Assembly: GCA_027489335.1 (NCBI GenBank)
Contig: JAIXZX010000004.1
Coordinates: forward strand, 186,001-250,000
Length of the DNA stretch: 64,000 nt
From: Caulobacteraceae bacterium
Lineage (GTDB): Bacteria > Pseudomonadota > Alphaproteobacteria > Caulobacterales > Caulobacteraceae
Reading direction: 5' to 3'
This document shows positions 7,352 to 17,117 of this stretch, piece after piece (the stretch's first letter is position 1; every line of letters begins with the position of its first letter). The position numbers were made by a program, and so were the translations under genes. The notes beneath the pieces are model-generated. The model was not told the DNA's origin. It did no database searches and saw only the letters and a program-made list of their open reading frames with translations.

Positions 7352-9199
7352 TTAGCGCTTCTGATCCACGTCCCGCACGGCGCCCCGGGCGGCGCTGGTG
7401 GTGAAGGCCGCGTAGGCCCGCAGCGCCGGGGTGACCTTGCGCTTGCGGGGGCCGGGATGCCAGGCCTCGGGGCCGCGGGCGTCCATGGCCGCACGGCGGC
7501 TGGCCAGGACCGCGTCGTCCACCGCCAGGCGGATGGTGCGCTTGGGGATGTCGATCTCGATCCGGTCGCCGTTCTCCACCAGGCCGATCAGCCCGCCCTC
7601 GGCGGCTTCCGGCGAGACGTGGCCGATGGACAGACCCGAGGTGCCGCCGGAGAAGCGGCCATCGGTGATCAGGGCGCAGGCCTTCCCCAGGCCCTTCGAT
7701 TTCAGATAGCTGGTGGGATAGAGCATCTCCTGCATGCCCGGCCCGCCGCGGGGGCCTTCGTAGCGGATGACCACCACGTCCCCGGCCACGATCTTGCCGG
7801 TCAGGATGGCGCTGACGGCGTCGTCCTGGCTCTCGAACACCCGGGCAGGTCCCGAAAAGACCAGGATGCTGTCGTCGACCCCGGCGGTCTTCACGATGCA
7901 ACCGTCCTCGGCGAGGTTGCCGCTCAGCACGGCCAGGCCGCCGTCCTGGGAGAAGGCGTGCTCGACGCTGCGGATGACGCCGTCCTTACGGTCGAGGTCG
8001 AGCTCCTTCCAGCGGCGGCTCTGGCTGAAGGCGACCTGGGTGGGCACCCCGCCCGGCGCGGCCTTGAAGAAGGTCTGGACCGCCTCGCTCTCGGTGCGGC
8101 TGATGTCCCAGCGCTCCAGGGCCTCGCCCATGGTTTTGGAATGGATGGTGGGCAGGTCTGTGTGCAGCAGGCCGCCGCGCTCCAGCTGACCGAGGATGGC
8201 CATGACGCCCCCCGCCCGGTGGACGTCCTCCATGTGCACGTCGGCCTTGGCCGGCGCGACCTTGGACAGGCAGGGCACCTTGCGCGACAGGCGGTCGATG
8301 TCCGTCATGGTGAAGTCCACCTCGGCCTCGTGGGCCGCGGCCAGCAGGTGCAGGACGGTATTGGTGGAGCCGCCCATGGCGATGTCGAGGCTCATGGCGT
8401 TCTCGAAGGCCCGGAAGCTGGCGACATTACGCGGCAGGACGCTGTCGTCCTCCTGCTCGTAATAGCGCTTGGTGATGTCGACGATCAGGTGGCCGGCCTC
8501 CAGGAACAGGCGCTCCCGGTCGGCGTGGGTGGCCAGCGTCGAGCCGTTGCCGGGCAGGGATAGGCCCAGCGCCTCGGTCAGGCAGTTCATGGAATTGGCG
8601 GTGAACATGCCCGAGCAGGAGCCGCAGGTCGGGCAGGCAGACCGCTCGATGGTCGCCACATCCTCATCGCTGACCGACTCGTCGGCCGCCGCCACCATGG
8701 CGTCGACGAGGTCCAGCGCCACTTCCTTGCCGCCGAGGACCACCTTGCCGGCCTCCATCGGCCCGCCGGAGACGAAGACGGTGGGGATGTTCAGGCGAAG
8801 CGACGCCATCAGCATGCCCGGGGTGATCTTGTCGCAGTTGGAGATGCAGACCAGCGCGTCCACGCAGTGGGCGTTGGCCATGTACTCCACGCTGTCGGCG
8901 ATCAGCTCGCGCGACGGCAGGCTGTAGAGCATGCCGTCGTGGCCCATGGCGATGCCGTCATCCACGGCGATGGTGTTGAACTCCTTGGCCACCCCGCCGG
9001 CCCGTTCGATCTCGCGGGCGACCAGCTGACCCAGGTCCTTCAGGTGGACGTGGCCCGGCACGAACTGGGTGAAGGAGTTGACCACCGCGATGATCGGCTT
9101 GCCGAAATCGCCGTCCTTCATGCCGGTGGCCCGCCACAGGCCACGGGCGCCGGCCATGTTGCGGCCGTGGGTCGAGGTGCGTGAGCGATAAGCGGGCAT
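7352..9199 (-). CDS. ilvD: Dihydroxy-acid dehydratase
   Basis: This 615-residue enzyme of branched-chain amino acid synthesis converts dihydroxy-acids to 2-keto acids. IlvD signatures are present: [15 protein letters not shown] (Fe-S ligand and signature 1), [18 protein letters not shown] (second and third cysteine region), GLSLPGNGS, and [19 protein letters not shown] near the C-terminus. Length is that of the long, E. coli-like [4Fe-4S] type. A LysR-family gene is divergent 97 bases away and is a candidate regulator. Confidence 0.97.
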   Translation of the reverse strand: MPAYRSRTSTHGRNMAGARGLWRATGMKDGDFGKPIIAVVNSFTQFVPGHVHLKDLGQLVAREIERAGGVAKEFNTIAVDDGIAMGHDGMLYSLPSRELIADSVEYMANAHCVDALVCISNCDKITPGMLMASLRLNIPTVFVSGGPMEAGKVVLGGKEVALDLVDAMVAAADESVSDEDVATIERSACPTCGSCSGMFTANSMNCLTEALGLSLPGNGSTLATHADRERLFLEAGHLIVDITKRYYEQEDDSVLPRNVASFRAFENAMSLDIAMGGSTNTVLHLLAAAHEAEVDFTMTDIDRLSRKVPCLSKVAPAKADVHMEDVHRAGGVMAILGQLERGGLLHTDLPTIHSKTMGEALERWDISRTESEAVQTFFKAAPGGVPTQVAFSQSRRWKELDLDRKDGVIRSVEHAFSQDGGLAVLSGNLAEDGCIVKTAGVDDSILVFSGPARVFESQDDAVSAILTGKIVAGDVVVIRYEGPRGGPGMQEMLYPTSYLKSKGLGKACALITDGRFSGGTSGLSIGHVSPEAAEGGLIGLVENGDRIEIDIPKRTIRLAVDDAVLASRRAAMDARGPEAWHPGPRKRKVTPALRAYAAFTTSAARGAVRDVDQKR

Positions 9200-9296
9200 G
9201 GTCGGCGTCCTTCTTGCGTCACCTCCCGATAGCGCGGGGCGGCGCGAGGCAGAAATATACTTTTGAAGCCACTTTAGGTCGCTGTAGGTATGAGTG
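9200..9296. promoter_or_regulatory. Shared intergenic region between ilvD and a divergent LysR gene
   Basis: These 97 bases separate two divergent starts and must hold both promoters. An AT-rich patch lies at 9253-9275, including AAATATAC. The spaced pair ATAC (9257-9260) and GTAT near the LysR start could be part of a LysR-type site, but no clean T-N11-A palindrome stands out. LysR proteins typically bind such shared regions. Confidence 0.4.
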
Positions 9297-10202
9297 ATGG
9301 ATGTCCGTCAGCTCCGACACTTCGAGGCCGTGGCCGAGACCCTGCATTTCGGCCGGGCTGCAGCGCGGCTGAACATGACGCAGCCGCCGCTCAGCCAGTC
9401 GATCCAGGCCCTGGAGCGGGAGTTGGGCGCGGCCCTGTTCGCCCGCACCAAGCGCAGCGTCGCCCTCACGCCCTTTGGGGCGCAGTTGCTGATCCCTGTG
9501 CGCGCGGCGCTGGCCGAGCTGGCGGCCCTGCCGGATATCGCCCGGCGGCTGCGGGACGGGGAGGCGGGGCGCCTGGAACTCTCCTTCGTCAGCACCGCCG
9601 ACTACAGCGTCCTGCCAGCCCTGGTCCGGCGCTACGCCGCCCTCTATCCCGCCGTCGAGATTGACCTGCGCGAAGCCACCAGCGAGGTGCAGATCGCGGC
9701 GTTGCTCGAGGGCCACGGTCATGCCGGCGTGGTGATCGCCCCCAGCGGCGCCCTGCCGGCGGGCCTCGCCTATCACCGGCTGCTGGTTGAGCCCCTGGTG
9801 GCCGCCGTGCCAGAGGCATGGCTCGCCGAGGGCCGCCTGCCGCTCCAGGCAGGCAAGCTCGACCCCGCGGTGATCGTGCAGTCGCCGCTGATCCTCTTTC
9901 CGAGACGCGCCGCGCCGGCCTTCCACGACCTGGTCACGGACTACTTCACCGCCCACGGCGGCGCGGCCAGCATCGCCCAGGAAGCCATACAGATGCAGAC
10001 CATCATCAGCCTGGTCTCGGCCGAGATGGGGGTGGCCCTGGCGCCGGCCTCGCTACGCAATCTGGCGCGGACCGGCGTGCGCTATGTGGAGCTAGCCGGC
10101 GAGGCGCCCTTGCTCGAGACCGGCCTCGTCTGGCGCCAGGACGACCGAACCCCGACGCTCGCGCGGTTTCTCGACATCGCCTTCGACGGCGCGGCCAACT
10201 AG
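9297..10202 (+). CDS. LysR-family transcriptional regulator
   Basis: This 301-residue regulator has a classic N-terminal helix-turn-helix ([20 protein letters not shown], then [19 protein letters not shown]) and a periplasmic-binding-fold effector domain from about residue 90. I chose the ATG at 9297; a GTG one codon upstream is possible. Divergent orientation to ilvD suggests control of ilvD, by analogy with IlvY-type arrangements, but the effector cannot be read from sequence. Its stop shares bases with the stop of the convergent GNAT gene (CTAG, 10199-10202). Confidence 0.92.
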   Translation: MDVRQLRHFEAVAETLHFGRAAARLNMTQPPLSQSIQALERELGAALFARTKRSVALTPFGAQLLIPVRAALAELAALPDIARRLRDGEAGRLELSFVSTADYSVLPALVRRYAALYPAVEIDLREATSEVQIAALLEGHGHAGVVIAPSGALPAGLAYHRLLVEPLVAAVPEAWLAEGRLPLQAGKLDPAVIVQSPLILFPRRAAPAFHDLVTDYFTAHGGAASIAQEAIQMQTIISLVSAEMGVALAPASLRNLARTGVRYVELAGEAPLLETGLVWRQDDRTPTLARFLDIAFDGAAN

Positions 10203-10744
10203 ACCCCGCTGAGCGCCAGCCCAGGGGCGTCCGGGTCGCGGCCCATCCCGCCGTTCAGCGCCTTCTGCATCCAGACGATGTCCACCCAGCGGCCGTGCTT
10301 GTAGCCGAGACCGAGGCCTGATCCCCGGTGGGTGAAGCCGAGCGCCGTATGCAGGCCGATGGAGCCGGCGTTGGCCGAGTCGCCGATGACCGCCACCATC
10401 TGGCGGATTCCGATCGTTTCGCAGGCCTCGATGACGGCCGACAGCACCGCCCGTCCGACCCCGCGCCCCTGGGCGTCCGGCGCCACATAGACGCTGTCCT
10501 CCACCGTGTAGCGATAGGCTGCCCGCAGGCGGAAAGGGCCGGCATAGGCGTAGCCGAGGACCGTCCCCTGATCTTCGGCCAGCAGATAGGGCAGGCCGCG
10601 GGCGACGATGGCCTCGCGACGCTGGTTCAACTCCTCAGCCGAGGGCGGAACCTCTTCGAAGGTGCCGAACCCATGCAGGACGTGGTGGCCATAGATATCG
10701 GCCAGGGCGGCCATGTCGGAGGCCTCTGCGGGACGCACGATCAT
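10199..10744 (-). CDS. GNAT N-acetyltransferase, phosphinothricin/methionine-sulfoximine acetyltransferase type
   Basis: This 181-residue GNAT protein follows the PAT/MddA layout: IVRPAEASDMAALADIYGHH, GFGTFEEVPPS, GYAYAGPFRLRAAYRYTVED, the acetyl-CoA loop APDAQGRGVGRAVL, and NAGSIGLHTALGFTHRG. Such enzymes acetylate glutamate-like toxic amino acids such as methionine sulfoximine. The ATG at 10744 overlaps the stop of the oligopeptidase gene (ATGA), so the two are translationally coupled. Substrate specificity is inferred from family resemblance only. Confidence 0.87.
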   Translation of the reverse strand: MIVRPAEASDMAALADIYGHHVLHGFGTFEEVPPSAEELNQRREAIVARGLPYLLAEDQGTVLGYAYAGPFRLRAAYRYTVEDSVYVAPDAQGRGVGRAVLSAVIEACETIGIRQMVAVIGDSANAGSIGLHTALGFTHRGSGLGLGYKHGRWVDIVWMQKALNGGMGRDPDAPGLALSGV

Positions 10745-12828
10745 TTGGTCCAACCCTTGTCGATGGCCCAGACGGCGAAAGCGTAATCCAGCGCGATCTC
10801 CTTCAGGAAATCGAACCGGCCAGAGGCGCCCCCGTGGCCGGCCTCCATATTGATCTTCAGCAGGATGGGCGCCTCACCGGTGGTGTGCTCGCGAAGCCGC
10901 GCCACCCACTTGGCCGGCTCCCAATAGGTCACCCGCGGGTCTGACAGGCCGCCAGTGGCGAGGATCGGCGGATAGGGTTTGGCGCTCACCTGATCATAGG
11001 GGCTGTAGGCCGCGATGGCGTCATAGGCCTCGGCGTCGGTCAGGGGATTGCCCCATTCGGGCCATTCCGGCGGGGTCAGCGGCAGGCTCGCATCGCTCAT
11101 GGTGTTGAGCACGTCGACGAAGGGCACGGCCGCGATGATCGCGCCCCAGAGGTCGGGGCGCATATTGGCCACCGCCCCCATCAGCATGCCGCCGGCCGAG
11201 CCGCCATAGGCCGCAATCTGTCCCTTGGTGGCGTAGTTCTGCGCGATCAGGTGTTCGGCGCAGGCGATGAAGTCGGTGAAGGTGTTGGTCTTCTTGGCCT
11301 TGCGGCCGTCCATGAACCAGCCCCAGCCCTTGTCCGACCCGCCGCGGATATGGGCCGTGGCCCAGATCCAGCCCCGGTCCACCAGGGAGAGATTGCGGAT
11401 CGAGAAGCTGGGCTCCATGGCGTGGCCATAGGAGCCGTAGCCGTAGAGCATCAGCGGCGCGGTCCCATCGAGCGGTGTGTCGCGGCGCATCAGGAGCGTG
11501 ATCGGCACCTCTTCCCCGTCGGCGGCGCGGGCATAGAGCCGGCGAGCCACATAGGCCTCGGTGTCATGGCCTGAGGGGATTTCCTGCGTCTTGCGCCAAG
11601 TCCGCTGGCGGTTGGCCATGTCGTAGTCGAACCACTGCCGGGGCGTGGTCGGCGACTGATAGACGAAGCGGGTCAGGGTCGTATCGTACTCCAGCCCGCC
11701 CTCCAGGTGCAGGGCGTAGGCCTCCTCGTCGAAGGCGACCACGTGCTCGTCGCCGTCCCGCGTCATCACCGCCATCTGGTCGAGCGCATTGACCCGCTCC
11801 ATCCGCACCAGGTGGCCGGCATAGGCCGCAAAGCCGGTGATGTAGCGGCCAGGCAGATGGGGGACGAAGTCGCGCCAGGTGGTGCGGGCTGGCAGGGGCT
11901 CGGCGGAGACGCACAGCTTGAAGTCCACCGCCTCGTCGGCGTTGGTTCGGATCACCCACCGGTCGGTCCAGTGGTCGAGCTCATAGCGGACGCCGGTTTC
12001 GCGGGGCTGGACGCAGGCGGGCTCGGCGGTGGGCTCAGCCGCCGGGATGATCCAGATCTCGGTGGTCTCCTGGTCCCCCACATGGAGGACCACATAGGCG
12101 TCGTCGGACGTGGTCCCGACGCCCAGGAACATGCCCTCGTCTTTTTCCTCATAGACCAGCACGTCCTCGCCGCCGCGGACGGGCCGCCGGAAGACCTTGG
12201 CCGGCCGGGCGTTCTCGTCACGCCAGATCCAGAACAGCCATTCGGAATCCGGCGAGAAGGTGAAGTCGCCATAGGCGCTCTCGATGAGCTGGGGCAGGTC
12301 CTCGCCGGTCACCAGATCGCGGATGCGGATGGTGTAGTATTCTGAGCCTTGCTCGTCGGCGGCCCAGGCATAGAGCCTGTGGTCGGGGCTGTGGCCGGCG
12401 CCGCCCACCTGGAAATAGGCCTTGCCCTTGGCCAGGGCCTCTTCGTCCAGCAGGATCTCTTCGCCGATCTCTCCGCCCCGGGGGCGACGGGCGCGGATCG
12501 GGTGCTGGGCGCCTTCCTGGTAGCGGACATAGTAGTCCCAGGGACCGTCGGGGGCCGGCACGCTGGAATCGTCTTCCTTGATCCGCCCCTTCATCTCGGC
12601 GAACAGGGCGGCCTGCAGGTCCTTGGTCCCGGCCAGCATGGCCTCGGTATAGGCGTTTTCGGCCTTCAGGTGATCGGCGATGTCGGGACGCAAGGTGGCG
12701 GGGTCACGCAGGACCTTCTGCCAGGCCTCATCCTTCATCCAGGCGTAATCGTCGGTGCGGGTGCGGCCGAGCTGCTCGATAAGCTGAGGCTGCTTGGTGG
12801 CGATGGGCGGCGTGGGGCGCTGGGTCAT
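10741..12828 (-). CDS. ptrB: Oligopeptidase B-type S9A serine peptidase
   Basis: This 695-residue S9A prolyl-oligopeptidase-family enzyme has an N-terminal beta-propeller and a C-terminal alpha/beta-hydrolase domain. The catalytic triad is visible: Ser544 in GGSAGG, Asp630 in LSDPRV and His665 in AGHGGASG. Overall features (DDYAWMKDE near the start, GSYGHAMEPSFS, HIRGGSDKGWGW) match oligopeptidase B, which cleaves short peptides after basic residues in the cytoplasm. No signal peptide is seen. It is co-transcribed with the GNAT gene. Confidence 0.93.
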   Translation of the reverse strand: MTQRPTPPIATKQPQLIEQLGRTRTDDYAWMKDEAWQKVLRDPATLRPDIADHLKAENAYTEAMLAGTKDLQAALFAEMKGRIKEDDSSVPAPDGPWDYYVRYQEGAQHPIRARRPRGGEIGEEILLDEEALAKGKAYFQVGGAGHSPDHRLYAWAADEQGSEYYTIRIRDLVTGEDLPQLIESAYGDFTFSPDSEWLFWIWRDENARPAKVFRRPVRGGEDVLVYEEKDEGMFLGVGTTSDDAYVVLHVGDQETTEIWIIPAAEPTAEPACVQPRETGVRYELDHWTDRWVIRTNADEAVDFKLCVSAEPLPARTTWRDFVPHLPGRYITGFAAYAGHLVRMERVNALDQMAVMTRDGDEHVVAFDEEAYALHLEGGLEYDTTLTRFVYQSPTTPRQWFDYDMANRQRTWRKTQEIPSGHDTEAYVARRLYARAADGEEVPITLLMRRDTPLDGTAPLMLYGYGSYGHAMEPSFSIRNLSLVDRGWIWATAHIRGGSDKGWGWFMDGRKAKKTNTFTDFIACAEHLIAQNYATKGQIAAYGGSAGGMLMGAVANMRPDLWGAIIAAVPFVDVLNTMSDASLPLTPPEWPEWGNPLTDAEAYDAIAAYSPYDQVSAKPYPPILATGGLSDPRVTYWEPAKWVARLREHTTGEAPILLKINMEAGHGGASGRFDFLKEIALDYAFAVWAIDKGWTK

Positions 12829-13030
12829 GTCTGCTAGATGCGACGATCCTGCGCCCGCCTCAAGGCGTGCCGTAGCGAGAGCGCGTCAGGCAGACGCCGA
12901 GGGGAACTTCCGCTATAGAATATGGCGCGCGGCAATAGGGCGCGGGCGGTCACGTCCTCGCGTCTTGCCGCACTGCGGCCGGTCTGATTCAGTTGGCCAC
13001 GTCGTCGTAGCAACCAGTCGAGGGGCGTCC

Positions 13031-13864
13031 ATGATCGCGGATCTTGCTGTCGAGCTGATCCACGCCACGGTGCAGATCGAGCAGCCGCTGGGGGATGGAA
13101 CGCGCACGGTCGGCACCGGGTTCCTGATCAATGCGCCGACCCTGGATGGCCAGCCGCGCACCGTCCTGGTCACCGCCAACCACGTGCTGCAGCGGATGCC
13201 TGGCGTCCAGGCCCGGATCGGCTACCGGATCGCTAACGCTGACGGCAGCTGGAGCTACGCCCCGCAGAAATTCGACATCCGTGACGCTGACGGCAATCCC
13301 CGCTGGACGCAGCATCCCAAGCGCGACGTCGCGGCGATCACGGTCACCGCCCCGCCGGAGTTCGCCAAGGCGGCGATTCCCAAGGACTGGCTGGCGGGCG
13401 ACGAGACCTTTTCCACCTATGCGGTCGGGGCCGGCGACCAGATGATGGCGCTGGGCTTCCCCCGGGGCCTGTCCGCCAACCCCGCCGGCTTCCCCATCCT
13501 GCGCTCAGGGCGAGTGGCGTCCTTCCCCCTGGCGCCAGCGGCGGCCTTCCCGACCTTCCTGCTCGACTTCACCGTCTTCCCGGGCAATTCCGGCGGGCCG
13601 GTGTTCATGGCCGAGGGCGTCCGACGCAGGCCTGGGGGCGGGGATACCCAGGAGGTTCAGTTCATCGCCGGTCTGCTCACCCAGCAGGTGGAGTTGAACA
13701 GCGAGCGGCTGGAGATCGGCATCGTCACCCACGCCCGCTACATCCACGAGACCCTGGCCCTGCTGGACAATCCGCTGGCCGAGATCACGGTGGCGCAAGG
13801 CGACCTGGGGGTCGGCGGCGCCAAGGCGGCTTCCGCGCTTGAGGCGGTCTCCCCCGACTATTGA
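13031..13864 (+). CDS. Trypsin-like serine protease without a signal peptide
   Basis: This 277-residue chymotrypsin-fold protease has the triad His51 (TANHVL), Asp99 (KRDVAAI) and Ser187 (GNSGGP). The N-terminus (MIADLAVELIHATVQIEQPL) is not a signal peptide, so the protein appears cytoplasmic unless a later processing route exists. No PDZ domain follows, unlike DegP. The ATG at 13031 follows a GAGGGG ribosome-binding site; the long upstream in-frame extension lacks coding character. About 200 bases upstream hold no gene. Confidence 0.85.
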   Translation: MIADLAVELIHATVQIEQPLGDGTRTVGTGFLINAPTLDGQPRTVLVTANHVLQRMPGVQARIGYRIANADGSWSYAPQKFDIRDADGNPRWTQHPKRDVAAITVTAPPEFAKAAIPKDWLAGDETFSTYAVGAGDQMMALGFPRGLSANPAGFPILRSGRVASFPLAPAAAFPTFLLDFTVFPGNSGGPVFMAEGVRRRPGGGDTQEVQFIAGLLTQQVELNSERLEIGIVTHARYIHETLALLDNPLAEITVAQGDLGVGGAKAASALEAVSPDY

Positions 13865-13888
13865 GGCCCGCGCGCCTCTTCCGGCCAC

Positions 13889-13917
13889 GAAAAAGGCCCG
13901 CGCCGAAACGCGGGCCT
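13889..13917 (-). terminator. Intrinsic terminator downstream of the MaoC gene
   Basis: The perfect 9-base-pair stem AGGCCCGCG (13894-13902) / CGCGGGCCT (13909-13917) has a six-base loop. Read on the minus strand it is followed directly by TTTTTC, so it terminates the MaoC transcript. It also lies just behind the convergent protease gene but has no U-run in that direction. Confidence 0.85.
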
Positions 13918-13938
13918 CTCGCAGCCTAATCGGCGTGT

Positions 13939-14388
13939 TTAGGCGCCGTAGACGACCGAAATGGTCTCGGCCACGCAGGCCGGCTTGGACTCGCCTTCGA
14001 TCTCGATGGTGCATTCGTTCTTCAGCTGCATGCCACCGGACTTCGGCTCGGCGCCGATCAGCTTCTGGCGCATGCGCACGCGCTTGCCCACGCGGACCAT
14101 GTTGATGAAGCGCACCTTGTCGGAGCCATAGTTGATGCCCCGGGTCACGCCCTTGATCGGCAGCATGCCGGCGCCCAGGAAGGGGATCAGCGACAGGGTG
14201 AGGTAGCCGTGGGCGATGGGGCCGCCCATTTCCTTGTTGGCGCGCTCCACGTCCACGTGGATCCACTGGTGGTCGCCGGTCGCCTCGGCGAACTGGTTCA
14301 CCCGCTCCTGGGTGATCTCGACCCAGTCCGACACGCCGACTTCCTGGCCGACCAGGCCGGGCAGATCCTTGAATTCCACCGGGTTCAT
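13939..14388 (-). CDS. MaoC-like (R)-enoyl-CoA hydratase
   Basis: This 149-residue hot-dog-fold protein carries the hydratase-2 motif FAEATGDHQWIHVD (about 33-46) followed by GGPIAHGYLTLSLIP, containing the catalytic Asp and His. It hydrates 2-enoyl-CoA thioesters. A strong terminator follows the gene, and an acyl-CoA synthetase gene lies 91 bases downstream in the window, upstream in transcription. This fits a small acyl-CoA degradation or remodelling group. Confidence 0.92.
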   Translation of the reverse strand: MNPVEFKDLPGLVGQEVGVSDWVEITQERVNQFAEATGDHQWIHVDVERANKEMGGPIAHGYLTLSLIPFLGAGMLPIKGVTRGINYGSDKVRFINMVRVGKRVRMRQKLIGAEPKSGGMQLKNECTIEIEGESKPACVAETISVVYGA

Positions 14389-14479
14389 CGCTTGCTCCCT
14401 ATAGGTTTGAAACAGGTGTTCGGGTCTATCACCTGGGGCGGCGCGGGCAAGGGCGCTGCGCGCGCCACCCGCCCTGGGA

Positions 14480-16018
14480 TCAGACGATCTTGGAGCCTTC
14501 CTTGCCCCAGTAGGCGTCCCGGATGAGCCGCTTATAGAGTTTTCCAGTGGGATGGCGGGGGAGCTCGGCCATGAAATCCAGCATGCGCGGCGACTTCACA
14601 TGGCTGAGATTGGCCCGGCAGAAGGCCATCAGCTCGGCTCGCAGATCATCGCCGGCGTCGGCCCAGTTCATGGGCTGGATCACGGCCACCACCTTCTCGC
14701 CCATCTCCTCGTCAGGCGCGCCCACCACGGCGGCGTCGGCGACCTTGGGGTGGGTGATCAGCAGGTTTTCCAGCTCCTGGGGATAGATGTTCACCCCGCC
14801 GGAAATGATCATGAAGCTCTTGCGGTCGGTCAGGTAGAGGAAGCCTTCCTCGTCCACCCAGCCCACATCGCCGAGCGTCGTCCAGCCGTGACGGTTGGTG
14901 TTCTCGGCCACCTTATCGGGGGCATTGTGATAGGTGAGCGGCGTCCCGCCGGCGAAATAGACCACGCCTTCGGTGCGCGGCGGCAGGGGCTCCCCGTCGT
15001 CGCCGCAGATCTTCACCTCAGCGGTCGTGCCCTTGCCCACAGAGCCCTTGTGGGTCAGCCAGTCGTGCGGGCCAATGTGGCAGAAGCCGTTGCCCTCGCT
15101 GCCGGCATAATACTCGTGGATGATCGGGCCCCACCACTCCATCATCTGTTCCTTGACCGGGATCGGGCAGGGCGCGGCGGCGTGGACGGCCGACTTCATC
15201 GACGACAGGTCATAGCGGGTGCGCACCTCCGGCGGCAGTTTGAGCATCCGCACGAAGTGGGTGGGCACGAACTGGCCGCAGTCGATCTTGTGTTTTTCGA
15301 TCAGCTGGAGGGCGTGTTCCGGATCGAACTTCTCCATCACCACCACCGTGCCCCCCAGGCGCTGATAGCCCATGCACCAGCGCAGGGGCGCGGCGTGATA
15401 GAGGGGCGCGGGCGACAGATAGGCTCCGTCGGGCGGGAAGCCGAACATCATCTCGGCCATCATGGAGAGCGCATTGGGCGCGTCGATGGGGCCGCCGGTC
15501 AGGGGCGGCTTGATCCCCTTGGGCCGGCCGGTGGTGCCCGACGAATAGAGCATGTCCGCGCCTGCCGTCTCATCGGCGATCGGGGTTTCGGGCATGGCCG
15601 CCCGGGCCGCCTCGAAGCTCTCATAGGGCGCGCGGGCCTCACCCACCATGTAGAGCTTCACGCCCGGCAGCAGGGCCGGCAACTCGTCCACCACCGGCCC
15701 GACACCGGCCGAGGTGATCAGCACCTGGGCGGCGCAATCGCTCATGATGTATTCGATCTCGCCAGCTGTGAGCTTGGACGAGATGCAGGCGTAGTAGAGG
15801 CCGGCGCGCTGGGCCGCCCAGGCCACCTCGAAGAACCGCGGGTGGTTCTCCATCAGGATGGCGATCACGTCGCCGGCCTTCAGGCCCAGCTTCCGGAACA
15901 GTTGAGCGCCCTGGTTCGAGCGGGCCTCAAGCTCGCCATAAGTGACCGTCTCGCCGGAGCTGGCCATGATGTAGGCGGCGCGCTCGGGATGGGACTTCGC
16001 ATGATGCGACGGATGCAT
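14480..16018 (-). CDS. AMP-dependent acyl-CoA synthetase
   Basis: This 512-residue member of the ANL superfamily has the phosphate-binding loop MLYSSGTTGRPKGIK, the YAGSEGNG adenine-binding region, the hinge YLTDRKSFMIISGGVNIYP and the C-terminal catalytic lysine in HPTGKLYKRLIRD. It activates a carboxylic acid as acyl-AMP and transfers it to CoA. I chose the ATG at 16018 because GGAGGAA lies 9 bases upstream. The divergent enoyl-CoA hydratase starts 146 bases away. The chain length of its substrate cannot be told from sequence. Confidence 0.93.
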   Translation of the reverse strand: MHPSHHAKSHPERAAYIMASSGETVTYGELEARSNQGAQLFRKLGLKAGDVIAILMENHPRFFEVAWAAQRAGLYYACISSKLTAGEIEYIMSDCAAQVLITSAGVGPVVDELPALLPGVKLYMVGEARAPYESFEAARAAMPETPIADETAGADMLYSSGTTGRPKGIKPPLTGGPIDAPNALSMMAEMMFGFPPDGAYLSPAPLYHAAPLRWCMGYQRLGGTVVVMEKFDPEHALQLIEKHKIDCGQFVPTHFVRMLKLPPEVRTRYDLSSMKSAVHAAAPCPIPVKEQMMEWWGPIIHEYYAGSEGNGFCHIGPHDWLTHKGSVGKGTTAEVKICGDDGEPLPPRTEGVVYFAGGTPLTYHNAPDKVAENTNRHGWTTLGDVGWVDEEGFLYLTDRKSFMIISGGVNIYPQELENLLITHPKVADAAVVGAPDEEMGEKVVAVIQPMNWADAGDDLRAELMAFCRANLSHVKSPRMLDFMAELPRHPTGKLYKRLIRDAYWGKEGSKIV

Positions 16019-16164
16019 GGGCCTGTTCCTCCGGGTCGCAGCCCTCTTCGCCGGGGCCGTCGACCGCTTCAAATGATCACTGTTCAGGGATGATGGCGTG
16101 CTTGACCTCCCGTCCGTCAAGCGGCTCCGATGGCACAAAGACAGGAAAGCGAAAGGGAGACGTC

Positions 16165-17058
16165 ATGGCCATCAAGAGCCTCGCCGAATTCGAGACCTTG
16201 AAACTCGAACTGGAGGACGGGATCGTCCTGCTGACCCTGAACCGACCGGAAAAGCTCAACGCCTTCAACCCGCTGATGAACCGCGAGCTGATTGCGGCGT
16301 TCGATGTGACCGATGCTGATGACGACGTGCGGGCGGTCATCGTCACGGGCGCCGGCCGCGGCTTCTGCGCCGGCGCGGACCTGGCCGGCGGCGGCTCAAC
16401 CTTCGATTTTGATCGCCGGGACGCCGATCCCCTGGGGCAACGGACGGAGTCCGGGGTCTACCGGGACGGCGGGGGCCTCGTGTCCCTGCGCATCTATGAC
16501 AGCCTCAAGCCGGTGATCGCCGCCGTGAACGGCGCGGCCGTGGGCGTGGGCGCCACCATGCAGCTGCCCATGGACATCCGACTGGCCTCCACCGAGGCCC
16601 GTTTCGGCTTCGTCTTCGCCCGCCGCGGCATCACGCCGGAGGCGTGCTCCTCCTGGTTCCTGCCCCGGCTGGTGGGCATGCAGACGGCCCTGGAGTGGTG
16701 CTATTCCGGACGGGTGTTCAACGCCCAGGAGGCGCTTGACCGGGGCCTGGTCCGCTCGCTGCACGCGCCGGAAGACCTGCTGCCCGCCGCCCGCGCCCTG
16801 GCCCGCGAAATCGTCGACAACGCAGCCCCGGTCTCAGTGGCCCTGACCCGACAGCTCATGTGGCGCATGGCCGGCGCCGATCATCCGATGGCCGCCCACC
16901 GGGCCGACAGCCGGGGCATCCAGGCGCGCGGCGCATCGGCGGATTCCAAAGAAGGCGTCGAATCCTTCCTCCAGAAGCGACCGCCCGCCTTCCCGGACAA
17001 GGTCTCCGATGGTCTTCCCGACATCTGGCCCGGGCGCAGGCCCCCCGAATTCTCGTAG
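16165..17058 (+). CDS. Enoyl-CoA hydratase/isomerase (crotonase) family protein
   Basis: This 297-residue crotonase-fold protein contains LNRPEKLNAFNPLMN, the oxyanion-hole segment AGRGFCAGADLAGGG, AAVNGAAVGVGATMQLPMD and FARRGITPEACSSWFLPRLVG. It probably acts on an acyl-CoA supplied by the divergent synthetase. The ATG at 16165 has the ribosome-binding site GGGAGA 7 bases upstream. The extended loop rich in Gly/Asp after the oxyanion hole is longer than in minimal EchA proteins. The exact substrate is unknown. Confidence 0.93.
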   Translation: MAIKSLAEFETLKLELEDGIVLLTLNRPEKLNAFNPLMNRELIAAFDVTDADDDVRAVIVTGAGRGFCAGADLAGGGSTFDFDRRDADPLGQRTESGVYRDGGGLVSLRIYDSLKPVIAAVNGAAVGVGATMQLPMDIRLASTEARFGFVFARRGITPEACSSWFLPRLVGMQTALEWCYSGRVFNAQEALDRGLVRSLHAPEDLLPAARALAREIVDNAAPVSVALTRQLMWRMAGADHPMAAHRADSRGIQARGASADSKEGVESFLQKRPPAFPDKVSDGLPDIWPGRRPPEFS

Positions 17059-17117
17059 GGGCGCGCGGGCGCACGGGAACCCGTGGTTAACGCCCCTGTG
17101 TTGGAGTGGGCGTCCAG

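Noticed and set aside
7253-8563. Long plus-strand open frame opposite ilvD
   Set aside because: It is an antisense shadow caused by high G/C third positions in ilvD; it has no family motif or ribosome-binding site, and ilvD on the other strand is unmistakable.
14552-16093. Long plus-strand open frame opposite the acyl-CoA synthetase
   Set aside because: It encodes a His/Gly/Arg-rich nonsense-like protein, typical of antisense frames in G+C-rich DNA. The synthetase motifs are all on the minus strand.
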